From: UBA4717 sp045577925
Lineage (GTDB): Bacteria > Bacillota > Clostridia > Oscillospirales > CAG-272
Assembly: GCA_045577925.1 (NCBI GenBank)
Contig: JAZNJH010000013.1
Location: forward strand, 1 to 18,290
Reading direction: 5' to 3'
DNA length: 18,290 bases
Below the pieces are notes generated by a model, which did no database searches, had not been told where the DNA came from, and saw nothing but the letters and a program-made list of their open reading frames with translations. Shown here one piece after another: positions 6,797 to 14,911 of the stretch; position 1 is the stretch's first letter; each line of letters starts with the position of its first letter. A program made the position numbers and the translations under genes.

Positions 6797-7546
6797 TTAT
6801 TTTTTACTTGCGCCCACAGTATAAAGTCTTACTATCATAGCAATATGCTTTATCCATTTTTTAAGGCTCGATTTATTCTTTCTGTGTCTTATAAACTGAC
6901 TTTTAACAAGGCTGGATTTAGGCGGGATTTTCCCGTATACCGTGGCAGAAGTACCTGACCTAAATGCTTTTCTCAGGTCATCAATGGTTATGTTTTCAAT
7001 GCTGTCGGTGTCTATTTCGATTTCGGTATACGTTTTACCGACCTCAACGGGTGTATGCGCATCACTTCCGCCAAACTGTGCAAGCCCAAGTCTTTTTGCA
7101 GCAGCATATGCATACTCGTTTGCCCTCTCAACGAAAAGCGGTGCACGTCCGTTTGCACACTCAATACCGTCAAGCATATCTGCAAGCTTGTCTATGCGTT
7201 CGTTTATAAACTCATTTGTCAGGCGGCGGTTTTCAAAGGGATGCGCAAGCACGGCAAGTCCGCCTGCGGCGTGTATGCGATTAACCGCTTCTTCAAAATC
7301 ACGTGTCGGCTCAAGTTTATCATTTATAAAAAGTCCGAGAAGATGTCCGTGCTCTGTGGATATTTCAATACCCGGAAGTATCAGTATACCATCTATTATT
7401 TCAAGCTCTGTGCGAGCTATGTCGTGGTCGCATATAACTGCGCCATGAGTGCCGATTTCTTTGCACGCTTTCGCTATTTCTTCAAGGCTTTGCGCACAGT
7501 CGAAGCTTTTTTCACTGTGCACGTGAGTGTCAAGCTTTAATATCAT
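6797..7546 (-). CDS. PHP-domain metal-dependent phosphoesterase
   Basis: 249 aa. The PHP metal-binding motifs are present in order: DTHVH (D6, H8, H10), DH (40-41), GIEIS (E61), EHGH (65-68), LAHP (H102) and GSDAH (D162, H164). PHP enzymes use two or three metal ions to hydrolyse phosphomonoesters or diesters; they include histidinol phosphatase and the trimeric-metal nucleotide phosphatases. The length and the PHP-associated C-terminal half fit a stand-alone enzyme rather than a polymerase domain. Residues ~206-249 are a basic tail (SLVKSQFIRHRKNKSSLKK) with a weak hydrophobic stretch, which may lie on the membrane. The start codon overlaps the ATP-grasp stop in ATGA, so the two are probably translationally coupled. 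The substrate is unknown. Confidence 0.85.
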   Translation of the reverse strand: MILKLDTHVHSEKSFDCAQSLEEIAKACKEIGTHGAVICDHDIARTELEIIDGILILPGIEISTEHGHLLGLFINDKLEPTRDFEEAVNRIHAAGGLAVLAHPFENRRLTNEFINERIDKLADMLDGIECANGRAPLFVERANEYAYAAAKRLGLAQFGGSDAHTPVEVGKTYTEIEIDTDSIENITIDDLRKAFRSGTSATVYGKIPPKSSLVKSQFIRHRKNKSSLKKWIKHIAMIVRLYTVGASKK

Positions 7547-8646
7547 AGAATCTTCCCTCTCAGGTATCGCCAGAACGGCTTTGTGTCGCTCTTATCGTAT
7601 ATTCCGTCTTTTGCTCTTCCAAATATTATATCGCATATCCCGCTTGCCGCTTCTTTTATTCTGCCGTGCTTTAACAAAGAAGCGCATGCGGCAAGGTCGC
7701 TTAGCAAGAAATTCATTTTCTTGCCCGTCTTATAATTATCGAGGTTATGACAGACGTTTTCGCCGCGCGAAAGTTTAAGATAATCCTCACAGAACGTTGA
7801 GTCTGCAACGTAAGTCAATGGAAAGCTTCCCCAGACACGTGGATTTATCTCAAGAATACAGTCGCCTTTGAATTCGACCATAGCCATACCTGTATAACCG
7901 ATATGAGCAAGCAGCTTTTCCGCGCACTTGACAAGTTCTGCATCAAAGAAGCTTTCGCAGCATGCGCTCGGTCCTCCGCTTATCGGGTATTCACGGACTC
8001 GTCTGTGGCATATCGCAGAAACGGCTCTTCCCTCTGTCATCAAAAGCGACACGCCTATTCCTATTCCGGTCACATATTCCTGTATTACAAGCTCGCCGTA
8101 CGCAGACATTATATCGCATGCGTCTGCGTATTCGTACACGTCGTTTACGATAATATATCGCTCTTCCGCTTTCAGTCCGAACTTTTCACCGCATTCAGGC
8201 TTGACCACTACGGGAAAATCCTCGACAAGCACGCCCGACTCATACGTGTACGGCGCTTTTATCCCAAGGCTTTCTGCCGCAAGGCGCACTCTGTTTTTAT
8301 CGTTTGCAAAATCAAGCGCTTCAGTTGTCGGCAGTACAAAGTCGCAGACCTCTTTAAGCTTTTCACCGTTTGCGCATGCAAGGGCGAGCGTTTTTGCACC
8401 AACGGGAAAAAGCACGGGGCGCTCGTATTCACTTGCAAGTTCATGAAGCTTAGCAAGGTAGACTTCATCATCAGCAGAACAGTCAAAGAGTACCGTGCGG
8501 CTTGCGTATTTGCATGAAAAAGCAAACACTTCACCGTCAACATCGTCTGCTGTCTGTGTAAGTACAACGTCTGCGCCGCATTTTGCAAATGCCCTGACGG
8601 CAGCAAGCGAAGCTCTGTATTTTGCATCGGTTACAATGACTGTCAT
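7543..8646 (-). CDS. ATP-grasp ligase-like protein
   Basis: 367 aa. I choose ATG 8646 (MTVIVTDAKY) because AAAGG lies upstream and the family fold begins here. A start at 8709 would add 21 unrelated residues and overlap the promoter. Residues 1-110 are a Rossmann-like pre-ATP domain. NDKNRVRLAAESLGIKAP (116-133) opens the ATP-grasp fold; VVVKP (146-150) carries the ATP-contacting lysine, followed by a glycine-containing loop. E256FK and LEINPRVWGS (265-274, with E266 and N268) are the magnesium-binding strand. Known members join a carboxylate (as acyl phosphate) to an amine or similar nucleophile, as in carbamoyl-phosphate synthase and D-Ala-D-Ala ligase-like enzymes. The protein is soluble with no signal peptide. 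It is first gene of the operon with a PHP phosphoesterase and a deacetylase. The substrate is not deducible. Confidence 0.85.
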   Translation of the reverse strand: MTVIVTDAKYRASLAAVRAFAKCGADVVLTQTADDVDGEVFAFSCKYASRTVLFDCSADDEVYLAKLHELASEYERPVLFPVGAKTLALACANGEKLKEVCDFVLPTTEALDFANDKNRVRLAAESLGIKAPYTYESGVLVEDFPVVVKPECGEKFGLKAEERYIIVNDVYEYADACDIMSAYGELVIQEYVTGIGIGVSLLMTEGRAVSAICHRRVREYPISGGPSACCESFFDAELVKCAEKLLAHIGYTGMAMVEFKGDCILEINPRVWGSFPLTYVADSTFCEDYLKLSRGENVCHNLDNYKTGKKMNFLLSDLAACASLLKHGRIKEAASGICDIIFGRAKDGIYDKSDTKPFWRYLRGKIL

Positions 8647-8679
8647 TATACTATCGCCTTTCTGTTTTATTCCTATATA

Positions 8680-8709
8680 ATGATAACACAAACAAAGGCA
8701 TAATTGCAA
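8680..8709 (-). promoter_or_regulatory. Probable promoter of the ATP-grasp operon
   Basis: On the minus strand TTGCAA (8704-8709), an 18-bp spacer and TATCAT (8680-8685), giving a short leader of about 27 nt. The -35 box lies in TACACTTGCA (8705-8714), which recurs upstream of nfnA at 17288-17297. Confidence 0.5.
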
Positions 8710-8744
8710 GTGTAGCTATAAATTTTTAATTTAATGTGTTCGCC

Positions 8745-8773
8745 TTGACTTTCCTCATACTTTTTAGTATACT
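8745..8773 (+). promoter_or_regulatory. Sigma-A promoter for the rRNA methyltransferase gene
   Basis: TTGACT (8745-8750), a 17-bp spacer and TATACT (8768-8773). The boxes fall inside the longest possible reading frame (from 8736), which is why I place the start at 8808. Confidence 0.75.
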
Positions 8774-8807
8774 TGTCTGTGTAAGTTTTAAGAAAGGCGG
8801 GCGGCAT

Positions 8808-10235
8808 ATGCTTGAAAAAGGAAAAGTATATAATGCTGAGATAATAGACGTTAACAATCTCGGCGACGGTATTGCAAGAATCGACGGCATCGCAACCTTC
8901 GTCAAGGGTGGAGTCACGGGCGATATTGCTGACGTAAAAATAATAAAGGTTGCCAAGAACTATGCCGTTGCTATGATAGAAAAGCTTATAACCCCGTCAG
9001 TACACAGGTGCGAAAACGACTGCCCTGTTTACAAGCGTTGCGGTGGTTGTGTAAGCCGACACATAGATTATAATTACGAGCTTGAGCTGAAACGTTCATT
9101 CGCCCTCTCGGCTCTGCGCAGAGCGGGTATTACGGACGTTACCGTACACGAAACGGCAAGTGCTAATGAAACGGACTGTTACAGAAACAAAGCGCAGTAC
9201 CCTATCGGCCTCGATAAGAAAACGGGCAAGGTCAAGATAGGATTTTATGCTAACAGAACTCATGAGATTGCCGACATAGATTCGTGCAAGCTTGCGCCGT
9301 CTGAGTTTAACGAAGCGGTATCGGCAGTACGTGAGTATATTGAAGAAAAAAACATAAGTGTGTATAACGAAGAGACCGGCCGTGGATGTGCGCGTCACAT
9401 ATATCTTCGCCGCGGCGAAGTAAGCGGCGACATGATGCTCTGTCTTGTTGTATGTGACAGCCTTCCCGATAAGGCGGATTTTGCAAGCTTTATGAAAGAA
9501 AAATGCCCGAATCTTACGGGAATTTTACTGAACTATAACAGAAAAAGCACAAACGTGATCCTGTCAGACAAGTACGAGCTTTTGTGGGGTAAGGACTATA
9601 TTACGGATACCCTTTGCGGCAGAGAATTCAGAATATCGGCAAGCGCATTTTATCAGGTCAACCGCAAAGCCGCTGAGCTTTTATACAACAAAGCAGGCGA
9701 GCTTGCAGATATTTGTGACGGTGACGTGCTCGTAGACTTGTACTCGGGAGTCGGTACGGTCGGCATGAGTATTGCCGGCAATGACACAAAGCTTTACGGT
9801 GTTGAAATTGTACCCGAGGCGATAGAAAATGCGAAGATAAACGCCGTCACAAACGGATTTACAAATGCGAAATTTCTCGCCGCAGACGCGTCTGACTTTG
9901 CAGACTTTATAAAAGACCGCGGCGACGGCAGACTTATAGTAGTCGTTGACCCGCCGAGAAAAGGACTCGCGGCAGAAGTGGTACGCGACATTGCCAAAAA
10001 CGAGCCTGACAGAGTGGTCTACATCTCCTGCAACCCCGACACGCTCGCGCGCGACATAGTCGAGTTCAGAAAATACGGGTACAATACAGGCGAGGTATTC
10101 CCGTTCGACCTGTTCCCGAGAACAGGTCATGTTGAGAGTGTTGTTCTTTTAAGTATGGAAAAGGCCGACGATTATGTCCGTATATCTGTTCACACAAGAG
10201 ATTTGAAAGAACAGTCACCTATTAAATTGAATTAA
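8808..10235 (+). CDS. rlmD: 23S rRNA (uracil-C5)-methyltransferase, RlmD/RumA family
   Basis: 475 aa from ATG 8808, preceded by AAAGGCGGG. The earlier in-frame ATG at 8736 lies upstream of the promoter's -35 box. It transfers a methyl group from S-adenosylmethionine to C5 of a specific uracil in rRNA. Residues 1-60 form a TRAM RNA-binding domain. C72, C78, C81 and C160 match the four ligands of the [4Fe-4S] cluster in E. coli RlmD. The methyltransferase domain has FYQVNR at 281-286, the SAM loop DLYSGVGTVG (310-319), DPPRKGL (381-387), the nucleophile C408 in YISCNP and the base E443 in GHVES. Full length for the family, ending in a short extension. The family contains several paralogues with different target uracils in Firmicutes, so the exact target (for example U1939) is uncertain. 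First gene of a plus-strand unit, 16 nt before a small membrane protein. Confidence 0.9.
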   Translation: MLEKGKVYNAEIIDVNNLGDGIARIDGIATFVKGGVTGDIADVKIIKVAKNYAVAMIEKLITPSVHRCENDCPVYKRCGGCVSRHIDYNYELELKRSFALSALRRAGITDVTVHETASANETDCYRNKAQYPIGLDKKTGKVKIGFYANRTHEIADIDSCKLAPSEFNEAVSAVREYIEEKNISVYNEETGRGCARHIYLRRGEVSGDMMLCLVVCDSLPDKADFASFMKEKCPNLTGILLNYNRKSTNVILSDKYELLWGKDYITDTLCGREFRISASAFYQVNRKAAELLYNKAGELADICDGDVLVDLYSGVGTVGMSIAGNDTKLYGVEIVPEAIENAKINAVTNGFTNAKFLAADASDFADFIKDRGDGRLIVVVDPPRKGLAAEVVRDIAKNEPDRVVYISCNPDTLARDIVEFRKYGYNTGEVFPFDLFPRTGHVESVVLLSMEKADDYVRISVHTRDLKEQSPIKLN

Positions 10236-10251
10236 TGTAGGAGATGATGCT

Positions 10252-10596
10252 ATGAGCAAGAGCGACACAACCGCAAAAAAGATAATCATATTAGCTTATT
10301 TTCATCGCTACGGATGGATTGCTGCTATGCTAGGATGCATCGGATGCATCGCCATTTGGCCAGAGCAAATGCTCTATAGTCTCAGTATTAGTGCTATTGC
10401 TTTTTCAATTTGGTCGTTTGTTGGATACAAACTCAAATGGCGCCACATTTATTGTTCCTTCCAAAATGCATATCGCGAAAAAATGACTCCACATTCTACT
10501 CGTTGGAGCCAAATAAAGAAAAGCGATGCATATGGAGTACCCTTGATTTTTCTAATTATAGGACTGATGTTGCTATGCGTTGGAATAATATACTAA
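10252..10596 (+). CDS. Small membrane protein of unknown function
   Basis: 114 aa, starting 16 nt after the methyltransferase stop with TAGGAGATGATGCT before ATG, so clearly translated in the same unit. Three hydrophobic segments are visible: ~22-38 (WIAAMLGCIGCIAIW), ~41-58 and ~95-113 (VPLIFLIIGLMLLCVGIIY). A polar loop between the last two holds an aromatic/basic stretch, WRHIYCSFQNAYREKM. I know no function for this type of protein; similar small membrane proteins seem common in Clostridia, but that is memory, not a search. The gene is visibly more AT-rich, with different codon choice from rlmD, as is the following protease gene. The pair may therefore have been acquired together. Confidence 0.75.
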   Translation: MSKSDTTAKKIIILAYFHRYGWIAAMLGCIGCIAIWPEQMLYSLSISAIAFSIWSFVGYKLKWRHIYCSFQNAYREKMTPHSTRWSQIKKSDAYGVPLIFLIIGLMLLCVGIIY

Positions 10597-10712
10597 CAAT
10601 TACAACACGAAAAATGCATTGATCGATTCACTACCTAAATGGACAACCGTCCAGTGCTGTACACTACTGACAAAAAGAGAGTTTCGTATATAGTTATAAT
10701 AGAAGGAGAAAT

Positions 10713-11702
10713 ATGGATACATCATACAACATAAAACAACCAAGAAAAACCTTTTCTAAAATAGGCTTTATATTAACCGCTGTGCTTCTTATGGCAACTG
10801 TTGTACAAGTCTTGCTTTTGCTGATACCCGTTATATTTAAAGACCTATCTTGGATATCTTCATCTTCTTGGTGGCTTTATCTTATTTCTTTGATTTCCGT
10901 GTATCTGATTGCCATGCCGGCAGGTTATCTCCTTTTGCGCCGTCTTCCGTCGCAAGCTCCCGATAATAATAAGCTTGGAGCAAATATTTTCTTATCTCTC
11001 ATTCCGATAGCGCTATTTATAAGCTATACCGGCAGTATTATAGGCACGGTCATTTCTTCTGTTCTATCAGGAGGCACTGCAGTAAATCCTGTTGAAGACT
11101 TTGTTAGCAGCATGAATCCTATCGCAATCATCGCTGCTGTAATTTTCGCCCCGTTATTTGAAGAATATATATTCCGTAAGCAAATTATTGACTGCACAAG
11201 GAAGTACGGAGAAAAAACAGCAGTATTTTTGTCGGCAATTACATTTGCTTTGTTTCACCTAAATTTATTTCAGTTTTTCTACGCTTTTGCACTCGGCTTA
11301 TTGTTTGCTTACGTATACATACGAACCGGACGTTTACACTACACTATTATAATCCATGCTATTATCAATTTCATGGGTTCGGTGGTTTCTCCGCTTGTTT
11401 TATCTTTAATAGATATTGAAGCTATTGAATTAATTGCCGCAAATCCAAATTCAGAGCAGATCATATCTGAAAATATACATGCACTTTCAGGTGTTTTGAT
11501 ACTTCTCATATATTTTATGTTTTTATTTGCTATGTATATAACAGGTCTCATTTTCCTGATCTTAAAGCGAAAACAGATTTTCTGGAAAGAAGCTGAATGC
11601 GAGCTTCCAAAAGGCAAAAAAATATGCACGGTCTATCTGAATGTGGGTATAATTGTTTTTGTTTTATTATGTGCCGTTAATATTGTTTTTTCACTTATGT
11701 AA
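10713..11702 (+). CDS. CPBP-family intramembrane metalloprotease (CAAX protease-like)
   Basis: 329 aa with AGAAGGAGAAAT before the start. It is a polytopic membrane protein with about eight hydrophobic segments. The Abi/CPBP catalytic motifs are present within membrane helices: EExxxR at E150-E151-x3-R155 (FEEYIFR), FxxxH-type motif ending at H182 (TFALFH), and HxxxN at H215/N219 (IIHAIIN). Eukaryotic relatives (Rce1) cleave after prenylated CAAX motifs. Bacterial members process or confer immunity to bacteriocins, or act in stress and cell-surface regulation. The substrate here is unknown, and no bacteriocin precursor was found nearby. It lies 116 nt after the small membrane protein gene, and a strong terminator follows. 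AT-rich relative to its neighbours. Confidence 0.88.
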   Translation: MDTSYNIKQPRKTFSKIGFILTAVLLMATVVQVLLLLIPVIFKDLSWISSSSWWLYLISLISVYLIAMPAGYLLLRRLPSQAPDNNKLGANIFLSLIPIALFISYTGSIIGTVISSVLSGGTAVNPVEDFVSSMNPIAIIAAVIFAPLFEEYIFRKQIIDCTRKYGEKTAVFLSAITFALFHLNLFQFFYAFALGLLFAYVYIRTGRLHYTIIIHAIINFMGSVVSPLVLSLIDIEAIELIAANPNSEQIISENIHALSGVLILLIYFMFLFAMYITGLIFLILKRKQIFWKEAECELPKGKKICTVYLNVGIIVFVLLCAVNIVFSLM

Positions 11703-11761
11703 GTATACAAATCATATCAACTAAAAACTCCAAAGATTTGATAACATAGTAAAATAAAACT

Positions 11762-11799
11762 AAAAAAGTCAGCTGTGCTAATGCACATCTGACTTTTTT
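11762..11799 (+). terminator. Intrinsic terminator after the CPBP protease gene
   Basis: AAAAAAGTCAG pairs perfectly with CTGACTTTTTT, with an inner GTGC/GCAC pairing in the loop region. A-rich on one side and T-rich on the other, so it may work in both directions. It begins 59 nt after the stop codon. Confidence 0.9.
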
Positions 11800-11800
11800 C

Positions 11801-11887
11801 GTTTTGTTAAATACAAGCCTTATTTTTTGTGCGTTTTTCACAACAAAATAAATATTTTTTATTATAATTGCACTTTTTTAACAAAAC
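11801..11887. repeat. 10-bp perfect inverted repeat bounding an 87-bp AT-rich segment
   Basis: GTTTTGTTAA (11801-11810) and TTAACAAAAC (11878-11887) are exact reverse complements. A TTGTG/CACAA hairpin lies inside. It could be a tiny mobile-element remnant or chance in AT-rich DNA. Confidence 0.3.
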
Positions 11888-11890
11888 ATA

Positions 11891-11919
11891 TTGCAATTGC
11901 TCAAATCATAATGTATAAT
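11891..11919 (+). promoter_or_regulatory. Promoter of the EF-G-like gene
   Basis: TTGCAA (11891-11896), a 17-bp spacer and a perfect TATAAT (11914-11919), leaving a leader of about 118 nt before ATG 12045. The leader contains AATGC...GCATTTTTT (11932-11957), a weak stem followed by T residues that might act as an attenuator. Confidence 0.6.
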
Positions 11920-12044
11920 ATACTATGTAATGCAAATTTTTCTCGCATTTTTTGTACAATTTGACCGTAAAAGTCGTAAGTTAAAGAAATTTGCCAAGAA
12001 ATTGTTTGCTCACATATTTTTATAATCAAAGGAGCACCACGCAC

Positions 12045-14105
12045 ATGAATACATTTAACACAAAAATAATCCGTAATGTTTGTCTTCTCGGGCACAGCGG
12101 AGACGGTAAGACCTCTCTTGCTGAGGCTATGTTGCACGTGGCAGGTTGTTCCGACCGTTTCGGTAAGGTTACCGACGGTAATACAGTCTGCGATTTCGAC
12201 CCCGAAGAAATCAAGCGAGGCTATTCTCTTTCAACAACACTCGCTCCGCTTACGTGGAACGGCGTTAAGATAAATATTATAGATACTCCCGGCTACCTCG
12301 ATTTCGTTGGCGAAGTCAAGGAAGCAGTACGAGTTGCAGACAGCGCTATCATCGCCGTTAATGCAAAAGCAGGCGTTGAAGTAGGTACAGACCTTGCATG
12401 GGACTATGCAACAGAGGCAGGTATCCCAAAAGCGTTCTTTATTAACAAGTTTGACGACCCCGAAGCAAGCTTTATCCGTGTTTTCAACGAGCTCAAGGAA
12501 AAATACGGCGTTTGCGTATGTCCTATAATCATTCCGCAGTTCTACGGCGGAAAGGTTCACGGATTTGTTAACCTTATCAACATGAAGGGTATCTGGTATG
12601 ATGATAACGGCGGCGCTGAGTACAGAGAGATTGCTCCCGAATTTATCGAAGAAGCTAAAGTTTACCATAACATGCTTCTTGAATCTATCGCTCAGACAGA
12701 CGACGTTCTTCTTGAAAAGTTCTTCAACGAAGAAGAAATTACATACGAAGAGTCTGTAAACGCTATCCACGAAGGTATCATTCACGGTGACATCGTTCCC
12801 GTATTCTCCGGATCAGCTACAAAGCTCTGGGGTGTAAGAAGACTTCTCGACACAATCGTAGACTCCTTCCCGCGCTTTACTGCACGCAAGGTTGAAAAGA
12901 CAAGCGAAGGCGATCTCGAGATCAAGCCCGACGGCGAAACTTCAATCTTCGTATTCAAAACGGTTGCTGACCCGTTCGTTGGTAAGATGTCCTACTTCAA
13001 GGTAATGAGCGGTACTCTCAAAAAGGATATGACGCTCAAGAATCTCACTTCCGAGCAGAACGAAAAGCTTGCTAAGATCTACACAATGCGCGGTAAGAAG
13101 CAGACAGAGGTTGACGAGCTTGCATGCGGCGACATCGGTATGACGGCAAAGCTTGTTGCAACAAATACAAACGATACACTTACAGTTTCGGGCAACGTAA
13201 AGTATGCTCCCGTAAGCGTTCCCGAGCCCTTCTACACAATGGCTATAAAGCCTGCGGCAAAGGGCGACGAGGACAAGATCTCCTCGGGTATTACAAAGCT
13301 TCTTGAAGAAGACCTCACAATCAAGTATGAAAACAACGCTGAAACCAAGCAGCTTCTTATTTCGGGTCTCGGTGATATTCACCTTGACGTTATCTCCGCA
13401 AAGCTCAAGCAGCGTTTCGGTACAACAGTAGAACTCGACACACCTATCATCCCTTACCGTGAAACGATCAAGAAGAAGGTTCAGGCTGAAGGTAAGCACA
13501 AGAAGCAGTCTGGCGGCCACGGACAGTACGGTCACGTTCGAATCGAGTTTGCACCCGGCGAGGGCGACGGACTCACATTCACCGAAAGCGTAGTAGGCGG
13601 TGCAGTACCGAAGGGCTTCTTCCCTGCAGTTGAAAAGGGACTTACAGAAGCTATGGCTCACGGCGTTCTCGCAGGATACCCCGTTGTCGGACTCGCGGCT
13701 AACCTTTACGACGGTTCTTACCACGACGTTGACTCATCCGAAATGGCGTTCAAGCTTGCCGCAAGCCTTGCTTACAAGGACGGCCTTGCAAAGGCTAACC
13801 CCGTAATACTCGAGCCTGTTGGCGAGCTCAAGGTTCTCGTTCCCGACAGCATGATGGGTGACGTTATAGGTGACCTCAACAAGCGACGCGGACGTGTTCT
13901 CGGTATGGAAGCTGCTCCCGAAAAGAAGGGATATCAGATAATATCCGCAGAAGTACCGAAGTCTGAAATGGTAGACTACACTATCGCGCTCAGAGCTCTT
14001 TCCCAGGGTTACGGCTCATTCACATTCTATTTTGTACGTTACGAAGAAGCTCCTGCAAACGTTGCGCAGAAGATAATCGACGAAGCAAAGAAAAACGAAG
14101 ACTGA
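12045..14105 (+). CDS. Elongation factor G-like GTPase, FusA2 (EF-G2) type
   Basis: 686 aa from ATG 12045 with AAAGGAG 10 nt upstream. All five EF-G domains appear present. The GTPase domain has P-loop GHSGDGKT (16-23), switch II DTPGYLDF (80-87) and NKFD (134-137). A domain IV start is visible at KHKKQSGGHGQYGHVRIEF, and domain V ends in the usual SQGYGSFTF region. The P-loop sequence GHSGDGKTS and Tyr84 place it with EF-G-like paralogues (Mycobacterium FusA2 type, DTPGY), not with canonical EF-G, which has AHIDAGKT and DTPGH. The histidine of canonical EF-G that promotes GTP hydrolysis is therefore tyrosine. The role of this subfamily is poorly defined; translation-associated, perhaps recycling or stress, is inference. 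Biased codon use suggests strong expression. It has its own promoter and terminator. Confidence 0.88.
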   Translation: MNTFNTKIIRNVCLLGHSGDGKTSLAEAMLHVAGCSDRFGKVTDGNTVCDFDPEEIKRGYSLSTTLAPLTWNGVKINIIDTPGYLDFVGEVKEAVRVADSAIIAVNAKAGVEVGTDLAWDYATEAGIPKAFFINKFDDPEASFIRVFNELKEKYGVCVCPIIIPQFYGGKVHGFVNLINMKGIWYDDNGGAEYREIAPEFIEEAKVYHNMLLESIAQTDDVLLEKFFNEEEITYEESVNAIHEGIIHGDIVPVFSGSATKLWGVRRLLDTIVDSFPRFTARKVEKTSEGDLEIKPDGETSIFVFKTVADPFVGKMSYFKVMSGTLKKDMTLKNLTSEQNEKLAKIYTMRGKKQTEVDELACGDIGMTAKLVATNTNDTLTVSGNVKYAPVSVPEPFYTMAIKPAAKGDEDKISSGITKLLEEDLTIKYENNAETKQLLISGLGDIHLDVISAKLKQRFGTTVELDTPIIPYRETIKKKVQAEGKHKKQSGGHGQYGHVRIEFAPGEGDGLTFTESVVGGAVPKGFFPAVEKGLTEAMAHGVLAGYPVVGLAANLYDGSYHDVDSSEMAFKLAASLAYKDGLAKANPVILEPVGELKVLVPDSMMGDVIGDLNKRRGRVLGMEAAPEKKGYQIISAEVPKSEMVDYTIALRALSQGYGSFTFYFVRYEEAPANVAQKIIDEAKKNED

Positions 14106-14119
14106 TTAAATAAAAGATG

Positions 14120-14152
14120 CCGCCGAGGAAAATTCCCTCGGCGGTTTTGTTT
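14120..14152 (+). terminator. Terminator between the convergent EF-G-like and SGNH genes
   Basis: CCGCCGAGG (14120-14128) pairs with CCTCGGCGG (14136-14144), followed by TTTTGTTT. On the minus strand the hairpin is followed by CATCTTTTATTT, so it probably terminates both genes. It overlaps the stop codon of the SGNH gene by two bases. Confidence 0.88.
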
Positions 14153-14876
14153 AACCCAAATAATTTTTTACTGCCATTGCATTGAAAAAACCCATTTGCT
14201 TTGCACCGTTTGCATTAGGATGAAGTCCGTCTGCAAGGCATCTGCCGTTTTCTTCCCACTTCTCATATCTGCCGTATATTCCGCAGTAGAGCGTGTCAAT
14301 GTATCTTACAGACAGCCTTGCCGCGATTTCTTTAAGCGCTCTGCCCTTTTCAAGTATGCTTCTGAAGGGTCTTATATTATCGACTGCCTGAACGGGTGTG
14401 CATATGAACTGATACGCGTTCGGATAAAGCTCGTAAAGGCTTTCACAAACGTATCTTACAGCACCGCCCCAGGTCTTTCTGTCTACCTCATCAAGCGGAA
14501 CGTATGCACCATCGCGGCAGAACTGTGCATCACAAATCTCTGCGCACTCGGGCATATCGTCGTTTGTTCCTGCCGCCATTATGATAACGTCAAAGTCTGC
14601 AAAATCGGGATTGCCTGCCGCTTTCTGCAGCTTGATTTTTTCCATCTGATTGCTCATAGTGTTGCCCGAGTAATCCCCCGGATTAAATACGGGATTGCCG
14701 TCAAGCACCGAGTTTTCATAGTCGCACCAATGCGCACCCGGTACGGCAACACAGGCATGGTGAGCAGGCTCAAGCAATTCGCAGAAATACTTAGGCCATC
14801 CGCGGTTCTCCATATAGAGCGCCATTATACTGTCACCCATAAACAAAACTCTTTTGCCTTTGAGAAAGTTTTCCAT
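14151..14876 (-). CDS. SGNH/GDSL-type hydrolase
   Basis: 241 aa with AGGTGAAG before ATG 14876. The SGNH blocks are present: nucleophile S16 in FMGDS, GTND (103-106) for block III with N105, and the catalytic pair D216/H219 in DGLHPN. Block II glycine is probably in AVPGAH (44-49). Members are esterases or lipases acting on acyl or acetyl esters, often on carbohydrates. There is no signal peptide, so a cytoplasmic enzyme is likely. No clear promoter was found in the 67 nt between nfnB and this gene. It may be transcribed by read-through from nfnAB, although a dispersed repeat separates them. The substrate is unknown. Confidence 0.85.
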   Translation of the reverse strand: MENFLKGKRVLFMGDSIMALYMENRGWPKYFCELLEPAHHACVAVPGAHWCDYENSVLDGNPVFNPGDYSGNTMSNQMEKIKLQKAAGNPDFADFDVIIMAAGTNDDMPECAEICDAQFCRDGAYVPLDEVDRKTWGGAVRYVCESLYELYPNAYQFICTPVQAVDNIRPFRSILEKGRALKEIAARLSVRYIDTLYCGIYGRYEKWEENGRCLADGLHPNANGAKQMGFFNAMAVKNYLG

Positions 14877-14911
14877 AATGCTTCACCTATAGTTAAATTA
14901 AACAAGACAAC

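Noticed and set aside
7543..8709. Longer ATP-grasp start at 8709
   Set aside because: The extra 21 residues are not family-like and would place the start upstream of the predicted -10 box; ATG 8646 has a ribosome site.
10636..10656. TGGAC/GTCCA hairpin between the small membrane protein and the CPBP gene, considered as terminator
   Set aside because: Only five base pairs and no T-rich tract follows.
10695..10700. Perfect TATAAT just upstream of the CPBP gene
   Set aside because: It lies so close to the start codon that transcription would begin inside the ribosome site, and no -35 box is present at the right distance.
12942..13724. Long minus-strand frame of 260 codons opposite the EF-G-like gene
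   Set aside because: Shadow of a strongly codon-biased gene; no domain and no ribosome site.
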